7,615 bases of DNA from Acidobacteriota bacterium (GCA_016210935.1 JACQTH010000459.1:1-7615), one strand, 5' to 3'. Positions 1-5,994 are shown, numbered from the stretch's first letter. Program-made: numbers and translations. The notes: generated from the letters alone by a model not told the origin.

Positions 1-55
1 CGACAATCCCGACGAATGCACCGCCGACGATGACCCGCCGACTGACCGAGGCCAC
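1..55 (-). CDS. Possible 5' end of a leftward gene with a Tat-like N-terminus (partial)
   Basis: Reading leftward from a GTG at 53-55, 18 codons remain open to the window edge. They give VASVSRRVIVGGAFVGIV, a basic twin-arginine start followed by a small hydrophobic stretch, as in a Tat or Sec signal. An in-frame TAA lies five codons upstream of the GTG, and no other usual start codon lies between them, so the GTG is the only candidate start. The purine-rich CGGAG before it is too close to be a convincing ribosome binding site. The gene would follow the FecR gene in the same direction, separated by a strong hairpin, so it is probably a separate transcription unit. The product cannot be recognised from 18 residues, and the call may be wrong. 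Confidence 0.35.
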   Translation of the reverse strand, partial: MASVSRRVIVGGAFVGIV

Positions 56-60
56 GCTCC

Positions 61-128
61 GAGGATAGCATTACACGTACAAACGAAGGGCGGGGTGGAA
101 CCCCGCCCTTGGTACAGGAGGATAGCAT
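61..128. repeat. 11-bp direct repeat flanking a hairpin
   Basis: GAGGATAGCAT occurs at 61-71 and again, identically, at 118-128. The 46 bases between them contain the perfect 11-bp hairpin at 86-110. This is the layout expected of a very small inserted palindromic element with a target duplication, but a local slippage duplication is also possible. The right copy ends 10 bp before the FecR stop codon. Confidence 0.5.
86..110 (-). terminator. Strong hairpin after the FecR gene, probable terminator
   Basis: AAGGGCGGGGT (86-96) and ACCCCGCCCTT (100-110) are perfect inverted repeats with a 3-nt loop. The structure begins 28 bp past the FecR stop in the direction of that transcript. On the minus strand the 3' arm ends in CTT and is followed by CGTTTGTACG, so the U-tract is interrupted. 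An intrinsic or hairpin-stabilised 3' end of the sigma-FecR operon is the likeliest role. Confidence 0.55.
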
Positions 129-138
129 CGGCGTAGGA

Positions 139-1152
139 CTAGCGATCTTTCTCCGATTGAATACGGACCTTCCAGGTGCGCCAAAAAGTGGTGTCGCCGA
201 GTTCGAGCGCATCCCACCAGTGATCGATCATCGAACGGTCCAACCGGAGGATGCCGTCACGAGTGACCCCGGGGGGCGGACGTACCAGAGCGGCCATCCG
301 ATCGAACACTTGCCCCCGCGCGCCGTTGTCGACACGCGTCAGCAGGTGCCACAAGGTGAGCGCATCGGCCGTGCGTGCCTCCTGAAGGACGATCGAGAGC
401 GCCTCCGCGTACGGCGATGAGGTGTGCGGCAGCGTGTCGAGGCTGTCGAGGGCGTCGCGGAACGAGACCGTGGCGTCTTCGTAGTACGGCGTCCCCGGCC
501 CGCGTCCGGGACGGGTCGCGCAGGCGGCGCCCTGCGGAACGAACGACTCCCGGCCGCCATACTCGAACCCGACAAACCCGGTTTTCACGCGCAGGAGGCC
601 TTCGCCACCCTCGTCAATCTCCAGGGTGTAGACGCATCCAAGATCGATGGCCGTCGCGGTTCTGGTCTCGACGAAGAACAGACCGGGTGGCGCCCAGATC
701 CGCGCCTCGATGAGCCCGCGCCTGAGCGAGAGCCGATGCTCGGTCGGCTGCGTCTTCACCAGACCGATACGTGAGTTCGGCCCGACATCCACCTGACCGA
801 TGAGGCCGACGTCGATCCGCGCCTGCGACGCCGCGTCGGTTTCGAGCCATTCGCCCACGCCCAGGGATCCGGCGACCTCGAGCGAGGCAGCGCCCACGCG
901 CGGTGTTCCGGCCAGACTCGTCACCTGCCATCGCGGATGGACGACACGCGTCGTCATGTAAGTCGTGCCCACGATCAGCAGGATGCCGGCGGCCACGGCC
1001 CCGTAGGCCACCAACACCGGCCAACGCCTCGCCCGCGTGCGCGCGCTCCACGTGAGGGGGGTGCCGCGATGACCGAGCGGACGGAGCAGATCTTCGAGGG
1101 CTGCGACATCAGGATCGGGGGCGCCGGAGCGATTCCAGAGATATTCGCTCAT
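139..1152 (-). CDS. FecR-domain, single-pass membrane protein (putative sigma-factor regulator)
   Basis: A 337-aa protein. A cytoplasmic N-terminus (1-43) begins MSEYLWNRSGAPDPDVAALE. One transmembrane helix lies at about 45-66 (VLVAYGAVAAGILLIVGTTY), and an extracytoplasmic FecR-like beta domain at about 98-205. That domain has the typical run of glycine-rich strands: GVGEWLETDAASQARIDVG, then VDVGPNSRIGLV, then LSLRRGLIEARIWAPP. The C-terminal region (about 225-337) is helical and not recognised. There is no HxxxCxxC zinc anti-sigma motif. The ATG overlaps the sigma-factor TGA as ATGA, so translation is coupled, and the pair probably forms a membrane signalling unit controlling the sigma factor. 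In classical Fec systems FecR carries a signal from a TonB-dependent receptor, but no receptor is seen here, so the signal is unknown. Family call is good; the regulatory role is inferred from pairing. Confidence 0.82.
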   Translation of the reverse strand: MSEYLWNRSGAPDPDVAALEDLLRPLGHRGTPLTWSARTRARRWPVLVAYGAVAAGILLIVGTTYMTTRVVHPRWQVTSLAGTPRVGAASLEVAGSLGVGEWLETDAASQARIDVGLIGQVDVGPNSRIGLVKTQPTEHRLSLRRGLIEARIWAPPGLFFVETRTATAIDLGCVYTLEIDEGGEGLLRVKTGFVGFEYGGRESFVPQGAACATRPGRGPGTPYYEDATVSFRDALDSLDTLPHTSSPYAEALSIVLQEARTADALTLWHLLTRVDNGARGQVFDRMAALVRPPPGVTRDGILRLDRSMIDHWWDALELGDTTFWRTWKVRIQSEKDR

Positions 1153-1889
1153 GACCGTTCTTCGTTTTTGGATCGCGGCGGGGCCCCACCCCCGCCGCCT
1201 CCCACGGCTCGCTCGCGCTCGCCGCGCCGGATTGCCGCGACCGAGCCACGCTCGAGCGTCTCCTTTAACTGCTTCATCCCGCGATGCAGGTTGACGCGGA
1301 CGGACGCCGGCGTCAACCCGGTGCGGGCCGCGATTTCGGGGCCTGTCATCCCTTCAACGAGCCGGAGAATGAGGGTCTCGCGGTACGCCTCGGGCATCGT
1401 TCGAATCACGTTCAACACGGCGAGCGCCTGGGTCCGATCGGAGATGGATTCCTCCTGGGCGACCGCGCGTTCCGGCAGCTCGGAGAGCTCGACATGCGGC
1501 GCACGGCTGGACGGCCGGCGGTGATAATCGGTCGCGCGGTTGCGCGCGATCGCCGCCAGCCACCCGCCGAAGGCACCGGGCTGGCGAAGCGTGTGAAGCC
1601 GTTCCAGGGCCTGCATGAAGACATCCTGCACGAGATCGTCGACCTCTTCGCGGGGGACGCGAGCGAGGAGGACGCCGTGGACCACCCGGCCGTACAGGTC
1701 ATACAGGCGGCCGAACGCCTCGCGATCCCCTCGGGTTGCGGCCTCGACCAGCAGGAGGTCCCGCCTCCTGATCAGTTCGGTTTCCGGATCAGGAGCGGCC
1801 AGGGCGTCGGCGGTCACCGGGGCGGGCAGCGGCCAATCAGCCGATGGCCGACGTACGAGGGATATCTCCAGTGACAAGGCAGCTTCCAC
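1149..1889 (-). CDS. ECF-type RNA polymerase sigma factor (sigma-70 family)
   Basis: A 246-aa ECF sigma factor from the chosen GTG start. Sigma-2 lies at about 59-125, with the core-binding segment DDLVQDVFMQALERLH (84-99) and GWLAAIARNRATDYHRR near -10 recognition. Sigma-4 lies at about 153-212, with the helix-turn-helix MTGPEIAARTGLTPASVRVN binding the -35 element. The GTG at 1887-1889 was chosen because GGAAG sits 7 nt upstream. An in-frame TTG at 1964 would add 25 residues but has no visible ribosome binding site. The N-terminal 45 residues before sigma-2 are longer than usual for an ECF factor. The C-terminal tail after sigma-4 (215-246) is Arg/Gly-rich, and residues 215-236 are encoded by a copy of a repeat also found at 5163-5315. 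It is coupled to the downstream FecR gene by ATGA. Its regulon is unknown. Confidence 0.88.
   Translation of the reverse strand: MEAALSLEISLVRRPSADWPLPAPVTADALAAPDPETELIRRRDLLLVEAATRGDREAFGRLYDLYGRVVHGVLLARVPREEVDDLVQDVFMQALERLHTLRQPGAFGGWLAAIARNRATDYHRRPSSRAPHVELSELPERAVAQEESISDRTQALAVLNVIRTMPEAYRETLILRLVEGMTGPEIAARTGLTPASVRVNLHRGMKQLKETLERGSVAAIRRGERERAVGGGGGGAPPRSKNEERS
1175..1247 (-). repeat. Dispersed repeat family B, copy 3, inside the sigma-factor gene
   Basis: Reading leftward, 1247-1182 matches the intergenic units at 5163-5231 and 5247-5315. Over the 45 bases 1226-1182, 41 match unit 1, including the shared AGCGAGCCGTGGGAGG and GGGGGTGGGGCC. It ends in a perfect hairpin: GCGGCGGGG, a GTGGGG loop, then CCCCGCCGC (1198-1175). 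The copy is in frame and encodes sigma-factor residues 215-236, ending 22 nt before the FecR start codon. Coding constraint alone would not produce a match to non-coding DNA. Confidence 0.8.
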
Positions 1890-1896
1890 GGTATCA

Positions 1897-1901
1897 CTTC
1901 C
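1897..1901 (-). promoter_or_regulatory. Ribosome binding site deciding the sigma-factor start
   Basis: GGAAG on the minus strand lies 7 nt ahead of the GTG at 1889. The longer alternative, TTG at 1964, is preceded by no Shine-Dalgarno-like sequence, which favours the shorter protein. Confidence 0.5.
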
Positions 1902-2037
1902 GGGCGCCAGTAAATATGACGGGCGCTTCGGCCCCGCCGTTAACAGTCGCGAAAACCGGGGCAAAATGGCCGAGAGATCTCCGACTCACTGGCAACCGGA
2001 ACTCAGCGGTTGTAGAGTACGCGTGCGGGGACGCGCG

Positions 2038-2352
2038 GTGAAACGCCTTTCGCGACCGGCCGTCGTGCTGCTCCTGATTCTGTGGTTGCCCTCGTGCGGC
2101 GCCAACCAAGATCCCGCGCCCCAGTCGGATCCCGGCTCGAAACCGGCGCCGCTCTCGATCGGCGAGCGTTACCAGAAAGCCAACCTCGAAGTCAGTCAGT
2201 TGTTGATCGAAGCCGACCGGCGGCGGGTCGACGTGCGCGAATTCCGGTCCCGGCATACCGGGATCACGCTCGCCTCGGTCAAGAATTTCGAGTCGGCGAC
2301 CTACGAGATGGAAAAGCTCGCGGCCGAGCTCAAACAGGCGCTTGGGAAGTAG
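2038..2352 (+). CDS. Small lipoprotein of unknown function
   Basis: A 104-aa protein starting at GTG 2038-2040, with GGGGA six bases upstream. The N-terminus has basic residues (VKRLSRP), a hydrophobic core (AVVLLLILW) and a lipobox LPSC with Cys20 as the lipidation site. Pro at -2 is somewhat unusual. A Pro/Asp/Ser-rich linker (21-39) is followed by a charged helical region (41-103) that could form a coiled coil, for example NLEVSQLLIEADRRRVDVRE and SATYEMEKLAAELKQALGK. No family is recognised. The reading frame stays open far upstream, but that part is antisense to the sigma-factor gene and has no signal sequence, so the GTG is the credible start. It is divergent from the sigma factor and convergent with the molybdenum subunit gene, whose end it overlaps by 23 bp. 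It is probably an envelope protein. Confidence 0.72.
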   Translation: MKRLSRPAVVLLLILWLPSCGANQDPAPQSDPGSKPAPLSIGERYQKANLEVSQLLIEADRRRVDVREFRSRHTGITLASVKNFESATYEMEKLAAELKQALGK

Positions 2353-4540
2353 CGCTTGCTAGCACCCCTTTGGGGGCCAGCGGCAAGTCCCGAAGTCTGA
2401 TCCCCGTTGCCGCGAAGATCGCGTTGGCGATCGCCGGCGCCACGCCGACGATTGGCGTTTCGCCCGCGCCTGCGGACGGAAGATCTTTGCGATCGAGGAG
2501 CACGACCTCGATGGGCGGCACGTCGCTGAAACGCGGCACGCGATAATCCGCCAGCGAGGCGTTCAGGATTTCTCCGTTGTCGAAGTCAACGGCTTCGAAC
2601 AGCGCGCCGCCGATCCCCATGATGATCGAGCCTTCGACCTGATTGCGCAAACCATCCGGGTTCACGATGGCGCCGCATTCGAACGCCGCGACGATCCGGC
2701 CTAGCGTCACCTGTCCGGATCCGGGTTCGATCGCGAGTTCCGCGCACGTGGCGAGATAGCCGCCCTTTTCGACACCACCGGCGATTCCCGATCCGACGCC
2801 GCGACGTGCGGCGGAGCCCGCCTGCCATCCGAATCTGGACGCCGCGGCGGTGAGGACCGCCTTCAACCGCTCGTCCTTGAGGTTTCTCAGCCGGAACTCC
2901 AGGGGATCGAGGCCGAGCGCGTGCGCCACTTCGTCCATGTGCGACTCGCGCGCGAAGTGGTTCGCCGTCGCCGCAAGCCCGCGGTACGAGCCTTGACGCA
3001 AGGGAGATCTCGTCGCGTGAAACTGAATCCGCTGATGGGGGATGTCGTACGGCGTCCCGATGGCGGCCGGACCGGAGTTGTAGTTGTGGAATTCCCACGC
3101 GACCAGCCGGCTGTCGCGGGTGACGCCGCTCCGCACGTCGATCACGCCCGCCGGGCGGAAATACGCCCACCGGAACTCTTCCTCGCGCGTCCACACCAGC
3201 TTCACCGGATGACCTGAGGCTTTCGCCAGACGAGCCGCCTCGATCGCGGTCTCGCCGGTGTGCTTCCCGCCGTAAGCGGACCCGGTGTCCGGAACGATGA
3301 CGCGGACGCGATCGGGCGGCAGATGGAACGCCTCGGCGAGCTCGGCCTGGACACCGAACGGACGCTGCGTACCGGTCCAGACGGTCAGGGCGCCGTCCTG
3401 CCACTCCGCCACGGCCGCGCGCGGTTCGAGCGGCACGTGCGCGATGTACTCGACGGTGTATTGCGCGTTGAAGGTCCGGTCGGCAGATCTCAGCCCCTCT
3501 TCAATCGATCCGACGGTGCGATTCCCGCCGCCACCGCTGCCGGTGGGGTTCGCCTTCAAATATCCGAAAAGCTCGGCGCGCGAAGGCTGCTTCGGCGCGG
3601 ACCACTCGGAGTGAATCGCGAAAGCCGCCTGGTCGGCGGCGTACTCGCTGGATGCGACGACCCCGATGAACTCGCCATCACGCACGACCGTCACGCCGGT
3701 CATCTTGTCCGCCACGGCGGTGTCGACGCGCGTGAGCGTGCTGTTCATCTGGGGCGGCCTCACGACCTTGCCATGCCGCATGCCCGGTCTCGTGATGTCC
3801 GAGGGGTATTGGTGCGTCCCGGTGACGATGGCGCGCGCGTTCAGCTTGTGGAGCGGCTGGCCCGCCCTGGTCCAGGCATTCGCCGGCGTGAGAGCGGGCT
3901 CGTTGATCGTTTCGATCAGACGCCGGCCCTTGGTCAGCTCGCCGAAGGAGACCGATCGTTTCGTGATCGTGTGGTGGATCCGTCCATCACGCGCGTCGAG
4001 GTGCGCTCGATCGGCGTGCAGGGCCTCGGCGGCGAGACCGATCAGCAGCTCGCGCGCGGTGGCCGCCGCCTTCCGCAACTGAGGCGCCATGAACGGCGTC
4101 GTGCGGCTCCCGAACGTTCCCATGTCGAACGGGGTCTTCGTCGTGTCCCCCATGACGAGCGTCAGGCTCGCGGGATCGACGTGCAGCTCTTCGGCCACCG
4201 CCTGCGCCAGCGAGGTCCGGATGTTCTGCCCGATTTCGACTTTGCCGGTGTACACGCTCACCGCGCCGTGCTCGTCGATGTGCAGCCACGCGCCGACTTC
4301 GGCGGGTGGACGCCCGGCACCCTGCGCTCGCCGTGCGCCGCCGGATTCCTGCGCGCCGGCCTGGTCGACTGTCCAGATAACGGCGACGCCGGTCCCGAAC
4401 ACCTTGAGAAATGAGCGCCGATCGACGTCGAACAGATAGGGAAGGGATTCCCGCAGCTCGTACCGCTCGAATTCGATATCAGGTTCTTCGTGGCTTCCGC
4501 CTTTAGGCGGAAGATCAGCCCGCAGATCTCGCGCGCTCAT
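2330..4540 (-). CDS. Molybdopterin-binding catalytic subunit of a xanthine dehydrogenase-family hydroxylase (IorB-like), Tat-exported
   Basis: A 736-aa protein, the usual size for IorB-type subunits. RRSFLKVFGTGVAVIW at 41-56 is a clear Tat signal, so the folded cofactor-loaded enzyme is probably periplasmic. GKVEIGQNIRTSLAQAVAEE (99-118) and AHVPLEPRAAVAEW (367-380) are typical of the IorB branch. SAYGGKHTGE (421-430) and YRGLAATANHF (519-529) match molybdopterin-contact segments, and GAGE (691-694) carries Glu694, the expected catalytic base. Such enzymes hydroxylate N-heterocycles or oxidise aldehydes using water; the substrate cannot be told here. The start at 4540 has GGAGG six bases upstream and overlaps the small-subunit stop as ATGA. 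The frame remains open to 4873, but that stretch overlaps the small-subunit gene. Residues 9-19, ahead of the Tat motif, are encoded by a short palindromic repeat. No FAD subunit is present; electrons probably leave through the [2Fe-2S] subunit to a cytochrome. Confidence 0.9.
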   Translation of the reverse strand: MSARDLRADLPPKGGSHEEPDIEFERYELRESLPYLFDVDRRSFLKVFGTGVAVIWTVDQAGAQESGGARRAQGAGRPPAEVGAWLHIDEHGAVSVYTGKVEIGQNIRTSLAQAVAEELHVDPASLTLVMGDTTKTPFDMGTFGSRTTPFMAPQLRKAAATARELLIGLAAEALHADRAHLDARDGRIHHTITKRSVSFGELTKGRRLIETINEPALTPANAWTRAGQPLHKLNARAIVTGTHQYPSDITRPGMRHGKVVRPPQMNSTLTRVDTAVADKMTGVTVVRDGEFIGVVASSEYAADQAAFAIHSEWSAPKQPSRAELFGYLKANPTGSGGGGNRTVGSIEEGLRSADRTFNAQYTVEYIAHVPLEPRAAVAEWQDGALTVWTGTQRPFGVQAELAEAFHLPPDRVRVIVPDTGSAYGGKHTGETAIEAARLAKASGHPVKLVWTREEEFRWAYFRPAGVIDVRSGVTRDSRLVAWEFHNYNSGPAAIGTPYDIPHQRIQFHATRSPLRQGSYRGLAATANHFARESHMDEVAHALGLDPLEFRLRNLKDERLKAVLTAAASRFGWQAGSAARRGVGSGIAGGVEKGGYLATCAELAIEPGSGQVTLGRIVAAFECGAIVNPDGLRNQVEGSIIMGIGGALFEAVDFDNGEILNASLADYRVPRFSDVPPIEVVLLDRKDLPSAGAGETPIVGVAPAIANAIFAATGIRLRDLPLAPKGVLASATSQAPV
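4484..4515 (-). repeat. Dispersed repeat family A, short copy, inside the catalytic-subunit gene
   Basis: On the minus strand this 32-base segment has a 13-base left half (ATCTTCCGCCTAA) and a 19-base right half ending GCCACGAAGAA. They match 5075-5087 (13/13) and 5118-5136 (18/19). It contains the perfect 9-bp inverted repeat CTTCCGCCTAAAGGCGGAAG (plus strand 4494-4513). It is translated in frame as LPPKGGSHEE in the N-region preceding the Tat signal. Confidence 0.75.
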
Positions 4541-5019
4541 GCCGCACCTCCATGAGACGCCCGCAAAATCGCCGCGACGATTCGATGATGAGTGCCGCAG
4601 CGGCAGATGTTCTTCTCCAGTGCGCGCCTGATGTCGGCGGCCGACGGCTTCGGCCGGCTTTCCAGCAGCGCGACGGTGGCCATGATCATGCCGGTCGTGC
4701 AGAAGCCGCACTGCATCGCGTCGGCGTTCAGGAAGGCCTGCTGGACCGGGTGCAGGCGCCCGTTCAGCTCGAGCGATTCGATCGTGCGGATCGATCGGCC
4801 GGCGAGAAGCGATGCCCGCGCGGTGCACGATCGAACCGGCTGATCGTCGACCAGAACGGTGCAGGCTCCGCACAGTCCTTCGCCGCAGCCGTACTTGGCG
4901 CCCGTCAGACCCAATCGGTTGCGGAGAACGGACAGAAGCGACTCGTCCGCCGGCAGATCGAGACGGTGAAGCTGACCGTTGACGCGGAGCTCGAATTCGT
5001 CGCTGTCGGGTTGGACCAT
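4537..5019 (-). CDS. [2Fe-2S] small subunit of the molybdenum hydroxylase (IorA-like)
   Basis: A 160-aa protein carrying both iron-sulfur clusters of xanthine dehydrogenase-family enzymes. The plant-ferredoxin-type N-terminal domain has Cys45, Cys50, Cys53 and Cys65 (GCGEGLCGACTV, then RSC). The helical C-terminal domain has Cys104, Cys107, Cys139 and Cys141 (QCGFCTTGMI, then CRCG). All eight ligands are present. Gln103, next to the second cluster, is the residue that usually contacts the pterin. It transfers electrons from the molybdenum site to an outside acceptor. The ATG at 5019 has GGAGG six bases upstream. The frame extends to 5130, but that part reads into repeat DNA and was not used. 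It has no signal peptide, so it is expected to be co-exported with the Tat-bearing partner. The family call is secure; the IorA-like label rests on the two-subunit layout. Confidence 0.92.
   Translation of the reverse strand: MVQPDSDEFELRVNGQLHRLDLPADESLLSVLRNRLGLTGAKYGCGEGLCGACTVLVDDQPVRSCTARASLLAGRSIRTIESLELNGRLHPVQQAFLNADAMQCGFCTTGMIMATVALLESRPKPSAADIRRALEKNICRCGTHHRIVAAILRASHGGAA
4547..4551 (-). promoter_or_regulatory. Ribosome binding site of the catalytic subunit
   Basis: GGAGG on the minus strand, six bases before the ATG at 4540. It fixes the start of the catalytic subunit despite a much longer open frame, and it lies inside the last codons of the small-subunit gene. Confidence 0.8.
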
Positions 5020-5025
5020 GGCCAC

Positions 5026-5030
5026 CCTCC
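5026..5030 (-). promoter_or_regulatory. Ribosome binding site of the [2Fe-2S] subunit
   Basis: GGAGG on the minus strand, six bases before the ATG at 5019. It excludes the 37-residue N-terminal extension that the open frame would allow. Confidence 0.8.
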
Positions 5031-5074
5031 GAGAATCAATGTACCATCGGTCCGCCTGAAAAAGTCGTGCCGAA

Positions 5075-5136
5075 ATCTTCCGCCTAACCGCCTTCGCCAA
5101 GGCTGCGGCGGTCAAGAAGGCAGAAGCCACGAAGAA
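5075..5136 (+). repeat. Dispersed repeat family A, long copy, upstream of the molybdenum operon
   Basis: ATCTTCCGCCTAA (5075-5087) and a 19-base segment (5118-5136) match the two halves of the in-gene copy at 4484-4515, in opposite orientation. Between them sits a 30-base insert (5088-5117). Its first 24 bases form an imperfect hairpin: CCGCC and GGCGG outer arms, and GCC-AA-GGC at the centre. Its length is a multiple of three. It lies 56 bp upstream of the small-subunit start and so may be in that operon's leader or promoter. Confidence 0.7.
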
Positions 5137-5162
5137 GAAGCCGAGCGCCAGGGCGCCGCACC

Positions 5163-5322
5163 AAGCGGATCGTTGTTGCGAATCACCGCGGCGAGCACAA
5201 GCGAGCCGTGGGAGGTCGCGGGGGTGGGGCCAGGAATCGCTTCACTAAGCGGATCGTTCTCGCAAATCAGCGCGCCGAGCGCTAGCGAGGCGTGGGAGGC
5301 GATGGGGGTGGGGCCCCATCGC
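5163..5322 (+). repeat. Tandem pair of dispersed repeat family B
   Basis: Two 69-bp units, 5163-5231 and 5247-5315, have an 84-bp period and 57/69 identity by eye. Both begin AAGCGGATCGTT and end GGGGGTGGGGCC. Unit 2 runs into a perfect 9-bp hairpin: GCGATGGGG (5299-5307), loop GTGGGG, CCCCATCGC (5314-5322). In unit 1 the 3' arm of that hairpin is degraded (CCAGGAATCGC). A small hairpin, CGCTT-CACT-AAGCG (5238-5251), joins the units. With family A, these repeats take up most of the 372-bp gap between genes (5020-5391); no gene is credible there. Confidence 0.8.
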
Positions 5323-5391
5323 AACTAAACTTGGACTGATAATTGCTGATAGCCGGTCAGACACCTCGGACTGTCACCCGGGGAGGCCACC

Positions 5392-5994
5392 ATGAGACAT
5401 GCTGTCCTCGCGCTGCTGCTTGTAACGTCGGTGCCCGTTTTTACCTATGAAGAGGACCCGCAAAAACTGTTCGAGGCGGGCAAATATCAGGAGCTCGTCG
5501 CCCTTGTGGGCGAGAAGCACGACGAGGGTTCCGTCGATCCCGCGTGGATCTACCTGGCGGGCCAAAGCTATCTGCGCATGAGCGAGACCGCCGCGGGGAG
5601 GGACGAATTTGCGCGCCTCGAGAGCACCGACGACCCGGTCTGGAAGGAGATCGGTGAATCGGCGAAGCAGCTCGCCGATCGTGACGAGGATTCAGCGCTC
5701 GAAGCGGCGACCCGCGCTGTAAAGGCGGATGGCGATCATCTGTACGCGAACTATCAGCTCGGTCTCGCGTACCTGCACAAGAGCAATTTCACCAGGGCGG
5801 CGGAAGCGTTTATGAAAGCGACGCAGATCGATCCGCGATTCGCGTACGGCCACTACTACGCGGGCCACTCGTACTACAAAGCGAAACGCGTGGATCAAAC
5901 CGCGAAGTTCTGGACGACGTTTCTGAAGCTGGCGCCCGAGGCGCCCGAGCGCGCCGCCGTCGAGTCGATTCTGAAGACGTTGAGAGGAAGGTAG
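5392..5994 (+). CDS. Exported TPR-repeat protein of unknown function
   Basis: A 200-aa protein starting at an ATG with GGAGG five bases upstream. Residues 1-18 (MRHAVLALLLVTSVPVFT) form a probable Sec signal sequence without a classical AxA cleavage site. Two good tetratricopeptide repeats lie at about 116-149 (YANYQLGLAYLHKSNFTRAA, then EAFMKATQIDPR) and 150-183 (YGHYYAGHSYYKAKRVDQTA, then KFWTTFLKLAPE). Weaker helical repeats cover about 22-110. TPR superhelices bind partner proteins, and the protein is probably a periplasmic scaffold. It is preceded by the repeat-filled gap and converges on the haem/copper protein gene, with 19 bp between their stops, so it is transcribed alone. Nothing ties it to a specific pathway. 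Confidence 0.82.
   Translation: MRHAVLALLLVTSVPVFTYEEDPQKLFEAGKYQELVALVGEKHDEGSVDPAWIYLAGQSYLRMSETAAGRDEFARLESTDDPVWKEIGESAKQLADRDEDSALEAATRAVKADGDHLYANYQLGLAYLHKSNFTRAAEAFMKATQIDPRFAYGHYYAGHSYYKAKRVDQTAKFWTTFLKLAPEAPERAAVESILKTLRGR

Noticed and set aside
1992..2018. Sigma-70-like promoter, a TGGCAA-like box and TAGAGT, upstream of the lipoprotein
   Set aside because: The two boxes match consensus poorly (about 3/6 and 4/6), and many such pairs occur by chance; it is not strong enough to annotate.
2365..2375. CCCC-TTT-GGGG mini-hairpin just past the lipoprotein stop
   Set aside because: The stem is only four pairs with no T-run, and it lies in coding sequence of the opposite gene; it is not a credible terminator.
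3260..4414. Long plus-strand open frame of 384 codons
   Set aside because: It is antisense to the molybdenum subunit gene, has an Arg/Gly-rich composition typical of GC-rich shadow frames, and shows no recognisable motif.
4541..4873. N-terminal extension of the molybdenum subunit frame
   Set aside because: It overlaps the well-supported [2Fe-2S] gene in another frame, its composition is Arg/His-rich and unlike a protein, and a strong GGAGG precedes the ATG at 4540.
5020..5130. 37-residue N-terminal extension of the [2Fe-2S] subunit
   Set aside because: It is a translation of repeat family A DNA and spacer; the ATG at 5019 has an ideal ribosome binding site and matches the family's usual N-terminus.
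5112..5324. Minus-strand 70-codon frame with two similar halves (GPTP..SH.SL..NDPL)
   Set aside because: The internal repetition follows from the tandem family B DNA repeat; no ribosome binding site or conserved protein feature supports translation.
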